Below, in pieces: positions 1 to 8,538 of a DNA stretch of 64,000 nucleotides. Each line of letters starts with the position of its first letter. The first letter of the stretch is position 1. The notes beneath the pieces are model-generated. The model was not told where the DNA came from, did no database searches, and worked only from the letters and a program-made list of their open reading frames with translations. The DNA comes from Paraburkholderia hiiakae (GTDB taxonomy: Bacteria; Pseudomonadota; Gammaproteobacteria; Burkholderiales; Burkholderiaceae), in NCBI RefSeq assembly GCF_904848665.1, contig NZ_CAJHCQ010000024.1:62001-126000 (forward strand). Direction: 5' to 3'. The translations under genes and the position numbers were made by a program.

Positions 1-1
1 C

Positions 2-55
2 GACATCGAAAAGGAACGCCGACTCGTGCGCGAAGCCGACCGCGGCCTGAACTGA
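2..55 (+). CDS. C-terminal end of an unidentified upstream gene
   Basis: An open frame enters from the left edge and stops at TGA 53-55, giving only 17 residues that end in a charged tail (…RLVREADRGLN). The porin start follows 25 bases later. The fragment is too short to assign a family. Confidence 0.4.
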   Translation, partial: DIEKERRLVREADRGLN

Positions 56-80
56 TCCCGCCTTCAGAACGAACAGCAAC

Positions 81-1232
81 ATGAACTCGATGAATCAAGC
101 GCGGCTCGCCGCGATGTATGCGGCTGTGCTTACGCTCGCCGCACTCCCCATGGCCGCGCGCGCGCAAAGCAGCGTGACGCTCTACGGCGTGATCGATGCG
201 GGCATCACGTATGTTTCCAACACGGGCGGCTCGCACGTGGTGAAATTCGACGACGGCGTGACGTACGCCAACCGCTGGGGCCTGATGGGCACCGAAGACC
301 TCGGCGGCGGGATGAAGGCCGTCTTCAAGCTGGAAAGCGGTTTTCACCTGGCTAACGGGCAGATCTCTAACGGCGGCTCGCTCTTTGGCCGCGCCGCTTA
401 CGTAGGTCTCCAAAGCGATTGGGGTACGCTCACGTTCGGCAATCAGTTCGACATGACGCGGGAGATGGTCTACCTGTACAACGTGTCGGCATGGGCAAGC
501 GGCTACGCGATCAACCAGGGCGACTTCGATCGCATGAACGGCGATCATTTGCCGAACGCGGTGAAGTTCATGTCGAACACGTACGCCGGCTTCCAGTTCG
601 GCGGCATGTACTCGTTCAGCAATACGCCGGGCGATTTCCACACGGGCAGCGCGTGGAGCGTGGGCGCGCAGTACCAGCATGGCCCGTTTTCGATCGGCAC
701 GGCCTATACCCAGCTTAATAATCCGTCGGGTATTTATGGCTTCGACCCGTACAACATGATTGGCGTGCGTTCGTTCTTCGGCAGGCCGACTGTGAGCGTC
801 GATCCCGCCACCGGTGCGGTCACGTCGCTCTATGCGGATACGCCGTTCCCGGTGGACAAGCAAGGCGCCTTCGGTGTGGGCGCGAGCTACGCGATCGGCA
901 ACGTCACGCTGATGGGCGCCTTCACGTATACGCAAATCAAGGCGTTTGGCGAGAGCGAGCACATGCAGGTCGCCGAAGGCGGCGCGAACTGGCAGGTCAC
1001 GCCCGCGATGAGCCTCATCGGTGGCTACCAGTACACGCACTTCGACGGCCATCACTGGAATCAGCTTTCGGCGGGCATGCACTACCTGCTGTCGAAGCGC
1101 ACGGACGTCTATATCTCGGGCGACTGGCTCTCGGCGTCGCAAGGGGTGGACGCGGTGATCGGCTACAGCTTCACGCCGTCTTCGACCACGACGCAGGCGG
1201 ATGTTCGCATCGGCATGCGCCATAGCTTCTGA
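81..1232 (+). CDS. Gram-negative porin, Burkholderia type
   Basis: Outer-membrane trimeric beta-barrel porin for diffusion of small solutes, 383 residues, the usual size. A signal peptide covers about residues 1-28 (AALPMAARAQ, cleavage before SSVTLYG). The mature N-terminus SSVTLYGVIDAGITYVSNTGG is the hallmark of Burkholderia OpcP/OmpC-like porins, and the protein ends in the expected aromatic residue (RHSF) needed for barrel assembly. It is clearly paralogous to the porin at 5905: the two share the fold, the loop pattern and most of the C-terminal third. It sits just upstream of a LysR gene and a Rieske oxygenase, so it may serve uptake for that catabolic module. The substrate is not visible from sequence. 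Confidence 0.95.
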   Translation: MNSMNQARLAAMYAAVLTLAALPMAARAQSSVTLYGVIDAGITYVSNTGGSHVVKFDDGVTYANRWGLMGTEDLGGGMKAVFKLESGFHLANGQISNGGSLFGRAAYVGLQSDWGTLTFGNQFDMTREMVYLYNVSAWASGYAINQGDFDRMNGDHLPNAVKFMSNTYAGFQFGGMYSFSNTPGDFHTGSAWSVGAQYQHGPFSIGTAYTQLNNPSGIYGFDPYNMIGVRSFFGRPTVSVDPATGAVTSLYADTPFPVDKQGAFGVGASYAIGNVTLMGAFTYTQIKAFGESEHMQVAEGGANWQVTPAMSLIGGYQYTHFDGHHWNQLSAGMHYLLSKRTDVYISGDWLSASQGVDAVIGYSFTPSSTTTQADVRIGMRHSF

Positions 1233-1257
1233 TGACGCATCGCTCGCGCGCCACGCC

Positions 1258-2199
1258 ATGAATCTGCCTGTTTCCCCGGAACTCGACGACTTGCGCGTTT
1301 TCTGCACGGTCGCGCGCAAGGCGAGCTTCAGCGCGGCAGCCGAAGCGCTTTGCGCCTCGGCTGCCTACGTGAGCAAGCGCGTGGGCGTGCTCGAAGCGAG
1401 CCTCGGTACCCGGCTGCTGCACCGCTCGACGCGCCGCGTTGCCATCACGGCGGCGGGTGAGCGCGTGCTCGCATGGGCCGAAAAAATCCTCGACGACGTG
1501 GATCACCTCGTCGAAGACGTCTCCAGTACGCGCAGCATTCCGCGCGGCACGTTGCGCGTTTCCAGCAGCTTCGGCTTCGGCCGCCAGTTCGTTGCACCGG
1601 CGCTCGCGGCATTGTCCGACCGCTATCCACGGCTCAACGTGCGGCTCGACCTGTTCGACCGCGTGGTGGATGTCGCGGCCGAGGGTTTCGATCTCGACGT
1701 GCGGATCGGCGACGACATTGCGGGGCATCTGATTGCCAGACAGCTCGCGGCGAATCATCGCGTGTTGTGCGCCGCGCCCGCTTATCTCGCGCGTCACGGC
1801 ATGCCCAAAAGCATTGCCGATCTCGAGGCGCACGCTTGCCTCGCGATCAAGGAGCGCGACCATCCGTTCGGCGTCTGGCGGCTCGACGCCGGCGGCGAGA
1901 CCGTGTCCGTGAAGGTCACCGGTCCGCTCTCGACCAATCACGGCGAGGCGGCGGTGCAATGGGCGCTCGCGGGGCGGGGCATCGTGCTGCGTTCGGTCTG
2001 GGACGTGCAGCCTTTGCTCGACGCCGGACGCCTGCAACGTGTGCTGCCCGAAGTCACGCAGCCGGCCAACGTGTGGGCCGTCTTTCCGGAGCGGCTCGCG
2101 CAATCGGCGCGCGTGAAAGTGTGCGTGGAGTGTCTCGCCGAGGCATTTGCACAGATGCGCATTGGTGAGGGCGTGGAACTGGCCGAATACACTGAATGA
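1258..2199 (+). CDS. LysR-family transcriptional regulator
   Basis: 313-residue LysR regulator. The N-terminal winged HTH lies at about residues 5-65 (LRVFCTVARKASFSAAAEAL, then YVSKRVGVLEASLGTRLLHRSTRRV) and the substrate-binding domain follows from about 90. An in-frame ATG at 1201 lies inside the porin, so ATG 1258, which gives the standard N-terminus MNLPVSPELDDLRVF, is preferred. The stop codon is followed 13 bases later by the Rieske oxygenase start, and the oxygenase Shine-Dalgarno sequence begins at the LysR stop. The two are therefore probably one transcript, unlike the usual divergent LysR arrangement. The ligand is unknown; the neighbour suggests a quaternary ammonium compound. Confidence 0.93.
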   Translation: MNLPVSPELDDLRVFCTVARKASFSAAAEALCASAAYVSKRVGVLEASLGTRLLHRSTRRVAITAAGERVLAWAEKILDDVDHLVEDVSSTRSIPRGTLRVSSSFGFGRQFVAPALAALSDRYPRLNVRLDLFDRVVDVAAEGFDLDVRIGDDIAGHLIARQLAANHRVLCAAPAYLARHGMPKSIADLEAHACLAIKERDHPFGVWRLDAGGETVSVKVTGPLSTNHGEAAVQWALAGRGIVLRSVWDVQPLLDAGRLQRVLPEVTQPANVWAVFPERLAQSARVKVCVECLAEAFAQMRIGEGVELAEYTE

Positions 2200-2212
2200 A
2201 AGGAGGAGTTCG

Positions 2213-3493
2213 ATGACAGGAATGGCACGCGTTCGCGAGTTACTGGACCGCCGTCGTAAAGGCTATAGCCTCGAAGGCGCGTTCTATACGGACCCGGCGT
2301 TGCATGAGCTCGACGTCGAAGCCGTGTTCTCGAACGAATGGCTCTTTGCCTGCAACGTCGCGGAGATTGCGCAGCCGGGAGACTACATCACGCTCTCGAT
2401 CGGCAAGACATCTGTCGTGGTATTGCGCGGTGAAGACGGTGGAGTCTCCGCGTTCTTCAATACCTGCCGTCATCGCGGCTCGCTTGTTTGCACCGAGGCC
2501 GCGGGGCGTGCAAAACGGCTCGTGTGCCCCTACCATCAGTGGGTCTACGCACTGGACGGCTCGTTGCTGAGCGCGCGCCAGATGCCTGCGGATTTTGATC
2601 GCAGTGAGCACGGTTTGCAGCCAGTTCACGTCGAAACGATCTGCGGCATGGTCTATATCTGCATCGCCAGCGAGCCACCCGATATCGCCCGCTTCAAGGC
2701 CACGGTCACGCCATATATCGCGCCTCATCATCCGGAGCGCACAAAGGTCGCCTGCTCGATGACGATCGTCGAGGACGCGAACTGGAAGCTCGTGATCGAA
2801 AATAACCGCGAGTGCTATCACTGCGTGGGCAACCATCCCGAATTGCTCGCGACACTGATCGAATTCGCGCTGCCCGACGATCCGCGCGCGAATCGCGATT
2901 TCCAGGCGTTGATGCGCGAGAAAACGGCGCTGTGGGACAGCCTGAATCTGCCGCATCAGCCTGCGGATGGGGGTACGGAGTTCCGCTGCATTCGCTTGCC
3001 GTTCCATCGTGGTGCGGTGTCGTTCACCTCCGATGGAAGGCCTGCGTGCAAGAAGCTGCTGGGCGATTTCGTCGAGCCGGATATCGGTTCCGTGCGAATG
3101 TTCAGGGTGCCGAACAACTGGAATCACTTTCTCTCGGACCACGTCATCCACTTTCGCGTGTTGCCGCTCTCTGCCACGCAAACGGAACTCAAGACCACCT
3201 GGCTCGTGCACGAAGACGCGGTGGAAGGTGTGGACTACGACGTTCAGACGCTCACGGAAGTCTGGCGCGCCACGAATGACCAGGACGCCGCGCTCGTGGC
3301 GAACAATCAGCGGGGTGTCAATTCGATTGGGTATCGGCCGGGACCCTACGCGCCTTCCGAGTTCATGCTGAACAATTTCACCGACTGGTATGCGCAAAAG
3401 CTGGCGGCTTATGTCGATCGCGCGAGTTCACCGCTTCGCACGATTCGGCCGATAGCACAGCCGATGACCGCCGCCGCGAGTGAGTGCGCCTGA
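2213..3493 (+). CDS. Rieske oxygenase alpha subunit, quaternary-ammonium demethylase type (GbcA/Stc2-like)
   Basis: 426-residue terminal oxygenase that probably hydroxylates an N-methyl group of a betaine-like substrate, releasing formaldehyde. The start is fixed by AAAGGAGGAG at 2199-2208. The Rieske [2Fe-2S] ligands are C85-x-H87 and C105-x2-H108. The catalytic domain carries NNRECYHC, with iron ligands H203 and H208 preceded by E200 where ring-hydroxylating dioxygenases have the bridging Asp; Glu at this site is known from carnitine oxygenase CntA and occurs in GbcA-type enzymes. The stretch NDQD…NNQRGVNS and the length also match glycine betaine/stachydrine demethylases better than the shorter CntA. 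No GbcB-like ferredoxin reductase lies in the window, so the electron donor must be encoded elsewhere or be unusual. It converges on the aldehyde dehydrogenase. The exact substrate is uncertain. Confidence 0.85.
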   Translation: MTGMARVRELLDRRRKGYSLEGAFYTDPALHELDVEAVFSNEWLFACNVAEIAQPGDYITLSIGKTSVVVLRGEDGGVSAFFNTCRHRGSLVCTEAAGRAKRLVCPYHQWVYALDGSLLSARQMPADFDRSEHGLQPVHVETICGMVYICIASEPPDIARFKATVTPYIAPHHPERTKVACSMTIVEDANWKLVIENNRECYHCVGNHPELLATLIEFALPDDPRANRDFQALMREKTALWDSLNLPHQPADGGTEFRCIRLPFHRGAVSFTSDGRPACKKLLGDFVEPDIGSVRMFRVPNNWNHFLSDHVIHFRVLPLSATQTELKTTWLVHEDAVEGVDYDVQTLTEVWRATNDQDAALVANNQRGVNSIGYRPGPYAPSEFMLNNFTDWYAQKLAAYVDRASSPLRTIRPIAQPMTAAASECA

Positions 3494-3541
3494 TCTACGC
3501 GCCGATGCGGGCACGCCAGCGGCGGCCCGCGACTCACCACC

Positions 3542-5032
3542 TTAACGCAAGCGCACGATGGTGGACTTGAGTTCGGTGTACTTCTCCAGCGCATGCAATG
3601 AATTATCGCGTCCGTTGCCGGACTCCTTGAAGCCGCCGAACGGGAAGTTCATGTCGTCGGTCTCCTCGTAGCCATTCACCCACACCGTGCCCGCGCGCAG
3701 CCGCCGAGCGGTTTCGTGCGCGGTCGTGAGATTCGCGCTCCAGACTGACGCCGCGAGTCCATAGGGCGTGTCGTTGGCGAGCGCGACGGCGTCGTCGAGC
3801 GTATCGAACGCCGTCACCGCGAGCACCGGCCCGAAGATTTCTTCCCGTACGATGGGGCTGCCCGTGTCTGCGCAGTCGAATACCGTCGGTTCGACATACT
3901 GGCCACCGGTGTCGCTGCGCACGCGCTGTCCGCCGCGCAGCAGTCGCGCCGTTGCTCGGCCTTGCTCCACATAGCCGAGCACGCGGTCGACCTGGGCCGC
4001 GTCGATCAGGCTGCCCATGCGGGTGTCCGGCGAGAGGGGGTCGCCGGGCGCATATTCCGCCGCGATCGCGAGCACGCGTTCCAGGAACGATGCCTTGATG
4101 TCGCGATGCACGAGCAGGCGCGAGCCGGCCGTGCACATCTGCCCGGTGTTGTAGAACACGGCATGCGCGACGCTGCGGGCCGCGCGCTCCAGGTCGGGGC
4201 AATCGGGCAGAACGATCTGCGGCGACTTGCCGCCAAGTTCTAGCCACACGCGCTTGAGGTTCGAGTCGGCCGCATAGTGCGCGATCTTGCGTCCAACAGC
4301 GGTCGAACCCGTGAACGCGAGGCAATCCACGTCGCCATGGCGCGCGAGGGCTTCGCCTGCGTCCCCGAAGCCCGGCACCACATTGAGCACACCTGCGGGC
4401 AGTCCGGCTTGCCCGGCCAGTGCGGCGAGCTTCAAGGCCGTGAGCGGCGACTTCTCCGAAGGCTTGAGCACCACGCTGTTGCCGCATGCAAGCGCAGGCG
4501 CGCACTTCCACATGGCGATCATCGCCGGGAAATTCCACGGCACCACGGCGCCCACTACGCCCACGGGTTCGCGCGTCACGAGACCCAGAAACTCGCTGCT
4601 GACTGGCGCGACTTCGCCACCCACCTTGTCGATGGCTTCGGCAAACCAGCCGATGCAGTACGCCGCCGAAGGGATGTCCACGCTCGTGGTGTCCGCAATG
4701 GGTTTGCCGGTGTCGAGCGTTTCGAGCAGGGCAAGTTCGTCGGCGTGTTCGCGCACGAGTTCGGCCCAGCGCAGCAGCACCGCCTTGCGCGCACGCGGCG
4801 CCTGGTTGCGCCAGATGCCCCGATCGAATGCGCTACGCGCCGCGCGCACAGCGCGCTCCACATCTGCCGAGCGGCAATGGGCGACATCGGCCAGCGTGCG
4901 GCCGTCGATCGGGCTGGCGCACGTGTACGTACGCGAGTCGTGCGTGGCGCAGTATGCACCGTCTATCCATGCACGGCCCTCGATGGCAAGCGTTGCCGCT
5001 TGTGCGGCCCAGTTCTGCGCTGCTTCCGTCAT
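3542..5032 (-). CDS. NAD(P)-dependent aldehyde dehydrogenase, KauB/PuuC-like
   Basis: 496-residue ALDH-superfamily enzyme. Motifs in order: VVPWNFP (164-169), LKPSEKSPL, FTGSTAVG (240-247), ELGGKSP with general base E265, catalytic C300 in NTGQMCTAGSR, and EIFGPV. The C-terminal HALEKYTELKST resembles gamma-glutamyl-aminobutyraldehyde and 4-guanidinobutyraldehyde dehydrogenases (PuuC, KauB) and betaine-aldehyde type enzymes. Such enzymes oxidise omega-amino or omega-onium aldehydes to acids. This is the step expected after the AruI-like decarboxylase of this window. It lies 59 bases downstream of the thioesterase gene on the same strand and is probably in its operon, driven from the operator-bearing promoter at 5722-5750. 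Confidence 0.9.
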   Translation of the reverse strand: MTEAAQNWAAQAATLAIEGRAWIDGAYCATHDSRTYTCASPIDGRTLADVAHCRSADVERAVRAARSAFDRGIWRNQAPRARKAVLLRWAELVREHADELALLETLDTGKPIADTTSVDIPSAAYCIGWFAEAIDKVGGEVAPVSSEFLGLVTREPVGVVGAVVPWNFPAMIAMWKCAPALACGNSVVLKPSEKSPLTALKLAALAGQAGLPAGVLNVVPGFGDAGEALARHGDVDCLAFTGSTAVGRKIAHYAADSNLKRVWLELGGKSPQIVLPDCPDLERAARSVAHAVFYNTGQMCTAGSRLLVHRDIKASFLERVLAIAAEYAPGDPLSPDTRMGSLIDAAQVDRVLGYVEQGRATARLLRGGQRVRSDTGGQYVEPTVFDCADTGSPIVREEIFGPVLAVTAFDTLDDAVALANDTPYGLAASVWSANLTTAHETARRLRAGTVWVNGYEETDDMNFPFGGFKESGNGRDNSLHALEKYTELKSTIVRLR

Positions 5033-5091
5033 GTTTCGTATTCCTCAGGATGGAGTGTGGTGTGCGGCGGAAATGGCCAATGTATGGCCGC

Positions 5092-5685
5092 TTATTCCGC
5101 TGCGGCGTCCGCGTTGACCTTCGCTTCGCGGCGCGTAATCGCAATCACACGGCCCGCGTCGGCGGGGCGCGCGGCAACGCTATGCGCGGCGTGGATGACG
5201 GCAAGACGCTGCTGTATGTCGGCGGGAAAGGGCGCCGCGCGCCCGGCGCGCATGTCCACGTGCATGAGCATCTGCTCGGCGCTTGCCAGCAGCACGCCGC
5301 TTTGCGCATGGAACATCTCGTGAAAGACGTGCAGCCGTTTGTGGTCGAAGTCGAGCAGGCGCAGCGTGAGTCGTAGCGGCTCGCCGAGCGCGGCCTCGCG
5401 CCGGTTGCGGATATGCGTTTCGACGGTATAGAGGGAGTAGCCGCGCATGCGGTAGTCGTCGTCGATGCCGAAGTAGCGGAAGAACGCGTCCGAGTTGTCG
5501 CCGAACACATAGAGGTAGCACGACTCGCTCATGTGCTGGTTGTAGTCCACCCATGCCGCCTGAACCGTGCAGCGATGCAACTCCAGCGGCGTGGCGACCG
5601 TCGCGCTCAGGTCGAAGGGCTGCGACTTCTGGCCTTCATAGGTCGAACGCAATTGATGCGGAGTCAAGGAGTCGTGGTGGTTCAT
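5092..5685 (-). CDS. Hotdog thioesterase, betainyl-CoA thioesterase type
   Basis: 197-residue hotdog-fold thioesterase of the family that hydrolyses betainyl-CoA in carnitine degradation. The catalytic-helix motif reads DYNQHMSESCYLYVFGD, against the usual DYNGHM of the family, and is followed by YSLYTVETHIRN, DFDHKRLHVFHEM and EQMLMHVD, all characteristic of the carnitine-cluster thioesterases. The expected role is release of a free short-chain betaine from its CoA thioester so that the Rieske enzyme can demethylate it. It is the first gene of a two-gene operon with the aldehyde dehydrogenase, divergent from the second porin. The Gly-to-Gln change in the DYN motif may affect substrate choice. 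Confidence 0.82.
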   Translation of the reverse strand: MNHHDSLTPHQLRSTYEGQKSQPFDLSATVATPLELHRCTVQAAWVDYNQHMSESCYLYVFGDNSDAFFRYFGIDDDYRMRGYSLYTVETHIRNRREAALGEPLRLTLRLLDFDHKRLHVFHEMFHAQSGVLLASAEQMLMHVDMRAGRAAPFPADIQQRLAVIHAAHSVAARPADAGRVIAITRREAKVNADAAAE

Positions 5686-5721
5686 GCGCGAGGCGCTCCG
5701 TTTTCTGGCTGTCCGGACCCG

Positions 5722-5750
5722 ATGGTATTGTTAACTGAACAATTTTTCAA
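5722..5750 (-). promoter_or_regulatory. Promoter and TetR-type operator of the thioesterase-aldehyde dehydrogenase operon
   Basis: On the minus strand, -35 TTGAAA (5745-5750) and -10 TACCAT (5722-5727) are separated by 17 bases. The palindromic operator TGAA-N6-TTCA (5736-5749) overlaps the -35 box. The same layout recurs at 5814, 12810 and 22712. The promoter assignment is inference from spacing and recurrence. Confidence 0.65.
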
Positions 5751-5813
5751 CAGCAGATATGTGCGGGAAAATACGGGTAAATCCGCTGGCTGTTTACGCT
5801 ATCGTTCGGTGGG

Positions 5814-5842
5814 TTGAACATTCATTCAGCAAATTCTATACT
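5814..5842 (+). promoter_or_regulatory. Promoter and TetR-type operator of the second porin operon
   Basis: -35 TTGAAC (5814-5819), a 17-base spacer and -10 TATACT (5837-5842) point toward the porin at 5905. The operator TGAACATTCATTCA (5815-5828) covers the -35 box and the upstream part of the spacer, so binding should block RNA polymerase. Confidence 0.7.
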
Positions 5843-5904
5843 CGCCCACGTTTCGCTGATCGACGAAAGAGACAAAAGAGACAACAGGACTGGAGACCTC
5901 GACA

Positions 5905-7035
5905 ATGAAGAAACAGTTTGTGGCAGCAGGTATCGCCTGCGCAATGGTGGGTGGACCCGCATTCGCGCAGAGCAGCGTGACGATGTACGGCATCATCGAT
6001 GCGGGCATTACCTACGTGAGCAACACGGGTGGTGCACACGCCTGGCTGTTCGACGACGGCATCTCGTATGGCAACCGGTTCGGCTTCATGGGCACGGAAG
6101 ATCTGGGCGGCGGCTACAAGGCCGTCTTCAAGCTCGAAAGCGGTTTTCGCCTGGGCACCGGGAAACTCAACCAGGGTGGCGCGCTGTTCGGACGTCAGGC
6201 TTACGTTGGGTTGGGCAATAGCTGGGGCACACTCACGTTCGGCAACCAGTACGACTTCGCGTTCGACTTCACCGAAGCGTTCAACGTGAGCGCGTTCGCG
6301 AGCGGTTACGGCGTACACCAGGGCGACTTCGACCGGCAGAGCGGCGATCGCCTGCAGAACTCGGTCAAGTTCGTCAGCAATAGCTACCACGGGCTCGTGG
6401 TGGGCGGCATGTATTCGTTCAGCAACACCGCGGGCAACTTCCACGACGGCAGCGCATGGAGCGTGGGCTCGACCTACTCGATCGGCGACTTCTCCGCGGG
6501 CGGCAACTACACGCGACTGAACAAGCCGCAGGGGCTGGCCGGGCTCGACCCGTATGCGCAGATCGGCGTGAGCACGATGCTCGGCCAGCAGGTTGCCAGC
6601 GTCGACCCGCAAACCGGCGCCGTGACCGACCTGTATGCGGACAAGCCGTTTCAGGTCGACTCGCAGTCGATCTTCGGCATCGGCGCGTCCTATGTCTTCG
6701 GCAACCTCACCGTGATGGGCGACTTCACCAACACGACGTTCAAGGGTTACGGGCAGTCTTCGACGATGCGTGTATACGAGGCGGGCGGCATCTATCAGGT
6801 GAGCGCGCCGCTTTCGGTCGTGGCGGGCTATCAGTACACGACCTTCGAAGGCCATCACTGGCACGAAGTCGCGCTCGGCACGCACTATCTGCTCTCCAAG
6901 CGCACCGACATCTACGCGGCCGTGGACTGGCTGCGTGCTTCGGAGGGCGTAGATGCAGTGATAGGCTATAGCTTCGCGCCGTCGTCGAGCCGCACGCAAA
7001 CCGCGGCGCGCGTGGGCCTTCGTCACAACTTCTGA
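5905..7035 (+). CDS. Gram-negative porin, Burkholderia type (second copy)
   Basis: 376-residue outer-membrane porin with signal peptide at about 1-21 (…GGPAFAQ, cleavage before SSVTMYG), the conserved mature start VTMYGIIDAGITYVSNTGG, and a terminal Phe (RHNF). ATG 5905 follows TGGAGACC. It is a close paralogue of the porin at 81, with the same loop layout (for example GDFDR and YSFSNT…DGSAWSVG). Its own promoter carries an operator shared with the transport and catabolic operons to the right, so it probably admits the pathway substrate through the outer membrane. It is followed directly by the FAD-linked oxidase gene. Confidence 0.95.
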   Translation: MKKQFVAAGIACAMVGGPAFAQSSVTMYGIIDAGITYVSNTGGAHAWLFDDGISYGNRFGFMGTEDLGGGYKAVFKLESGFRLGTGKLNQGGALFGRQAYVGLGNSWGTLTFGNQYDFAFDFTEAFNVSAFASGYGVHQGDFDRQSGDRLQNSVKFVSNSYHGLVVGGMYSFSNTAGNFHDGSAWSVGSTYSIGDFSAGGNYTRLNKPQGLAGLDPYAQIGVSTMLGQQVASVDPQTGAVTDLYADKPFQVDSQSIFGIGASYVFGNLTVMGDFTNTTFKGYGQSSTMRVYEAGGIYQVSAPLSVVAGYQYTTFEGHHWHEVALGTHYLLSKRTDIYAAVDWLRASEGVDAVIGYSFAPSSSRTQTAARVGLRHNF

Positions 7036-7071
7036 GTGGATGCGGACACCGTTCGCCACCGCATGAGGATC

Positions 7072-8475
7072 ATGAATCAGCCTGATAATGACCACCCGAA
7101 TGCGGAGGCGGCAATAGAGCGCCTCGCGCATGTGCTTGGTGCGGATTGCGTGAGCCGCGGCGCCGCCATCGGCGAGCGCTATTTCACAAACTACGGCGAG
7201 GCGCCGGGCGAGCGGCCGCTTGCGCTCGTGCGCCCGCGCACCGTTGACGAAGTGAGCCGCGCGCTCGCAACGTGCGATGCGCTACACGTGAGCGTCGTCG
7301 TGCAGGGCGGTATGACGGGCCTTGCAGGCGGTGCCTCGCCCCGTGCGAGCGACGTCGTGCTTTCGCTCGAGCGTCTTGTCGGCATCGAGGAGATCGACCG
7401 TGACGCGGCGACGGTCACGGTGTGGGCCGGCACGACGTTGCAGGCCGTGCAGGAAGCAGTGGAAGAAGCCGGCTTTACGCTGGGTATCGACCTGGGCGCG
7501 CGCGGCTCATGCCAGATCGGCGGCAATGTCGCAACGAATGCGGGCGGCAACCGCGTGATCCGCTATGGCACGACGCGCGAGCAGGTGCTCGGGCTCGAAG
7601 CCGTGCTGGCGGATGGCACCGTGCTCAGCTCGCTCAACAAGATGCTGAAGAACAACGCGGGCTACGATCTGCGCCAGTTGTTCGTCGGCAGTGAAGGCAC
7701 GCTTGGCGTGGTCACGCGCGTCGTGCTGAAGATGCACCCGCGCCTGTCCAGCCCCGCCACGGCGTTTTGCCTCACGTCGAACTTCAGTCAGACCCTCGCG
7801 TTGCTGCATGCCGCGCGCGCTGCGTTGCCCGAACTGTCGAGCTTCGAGGTGATGTGGCCGCGTTTTTGCGCTTACGTCGCGGCGCAGACGCCCGACCTGC
7901 GCGTGCCGTTTCAGCACGCGCCTGGCCTGCGGGTGATTATCGAATGCGCGGGCCGCGACGCCGAGGAGACCACCGGGCGCTTCGAGACCGTGCTGGCGGA
8001 CTGGCTCGAACGCGGCCTCATCGACGACGCCGCGCTGGCCCAGAGCGAAGCGGACACGCGTGCGTTCTGGACGCTGCGCGAAGGGCTCGCGATCGACGCG
8101 TTGCCCGATCTCATCAATTTCGACGTCAGCTTGCCGCACGGCCGCATGGAAGCGTTCGTCGCCCAGTGCGAGGCCGCGTTGGACGCGCGCTGGCCGGGCG
8201 CCCACGTGTTCTTCTTCGGCCACCTGGGCGACGGCAATCTGCATTTGTGCGTGTCCGCGCACTATGCGCTGGGCGAAAGCGCCGAGGATGTCGAGGCGCT
8301 CGTCTACCAGTTTGTGGGGGAGGCAGGCGGCTCGATTTCCGCCGAGCATGGCATCGGCCTCTATAAACGGGCATGGCTTCATTTCTCACGCAGTCCTGAG
8401 GAAATTTCCGCCATGCGCCGCCTCAAGCAGGCGTTCGATCCGCGCGGCATTCTCAATCCCGGCAAAGTGATCTAA
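7072..8475 (+). CDS. FAD-linked oxidase, D-2-hydroxyacid dehydrogenase (GlcD/D2HGDH) family
   Basis: About 467 residues. The N-terminal PCMH-type FAD-binding domain shows VVVQGGMTGLAGGA and CQIGGNVATNAGGNRVIRYG. The C-terminal FAD-oxidase domain shows FFFGHLGDGNLHL and SAEHGIG, the metal and substrate ligands of D-lactate, glycolate and D-2-hydroxyglutarate dehydrogenases. It would oxidise a 2-hydroxy acid to a 2-keto acid, passing electrons to ETF or quinone; an ETF pair is encoded at 17.8-19.5 kb. The start is uncertain: ATG 7072, ATG 7063 and GTG 7036 are all in frame without a convincing ribosome site. It follows the porin by 36 bases and is probably co-transcribed. The substrate is unknown. 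Confidence 0.85.
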   Translation: MNQPDNDHPNAEAAIERLAHVLGADCVSRGAAIGERYFTNYGEAPGERPLALVRPRTVDEVSRALATCDALHVSVVVQGGMTGLAGGASPRASDVVLSLERLVGIEEIDRDAATVTVWAGTTLQAVQEAVEEAGFTLGIDLGARGSCQIGGNVATNAGGNRVIRYGTTREQVLGLEAVLADGTVLSSLNKMLKNNAGYDLRQLFVGSEGTLGVVTRVVLKMHPRLSSPATAFCLTSNFSQTLALLHAARAALPELSSFEVMWPRFCAYVAAQTPDLRVPFQHAPGLRVIIECAGRDAEETTGRFETVLADWLERGLIDDAALAQSEADTRAFWTLREGLAIDALPDLINFDVSLPHGRMEAFVAQCEAALDARWPGAHVFFFGHLGDGNLHLCVSAHYALGESAEDVEALVYQFVGEAGGSISAEHGIGLYKRAWLHFSRSPEEISAMRRLKQAFDPRGILNPGKVI

Positions 8476-8497
8476 GCCCGCTTTCATGCTGGCAGCT

Positions 8498-8526
8498 CGC
8501 GCGCCGCGCTCTACGCGCGGCGCGCG
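8498..8526. terminator. GC-rich stem-loop between convergent genes
   Basis: Perfect 12-base arms CGCGCGCCGCGC (8498-8509) and GCGCGGCGCGCG (8515-8526) with a 5-base loop lie between the ends of the FAD-linked oxidase (+) and the acyl-CoA synthetase (-). There is no T-run on either side, so it may act as a bidirectional mRNA-end structure rather than a classic intrinsic terminator. Confidence 0.55.
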
Positions 8527-8538
8527 GCTTCGTATGCG

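Noticed and set aside
1201..1257. Upstream ATG extending the LysR gene into the porin
   Set aside because: The extra 19 residues do not fit the LysR N-terminus, and ATG 1258 gives the standard start.
2240..3397. Long open frame opposite the Rieske oxygenase gene
   Set aside because: High-GC antisense shadow with no family signal, while the plus strand has full Rieske motifs and a strong ribosome site.
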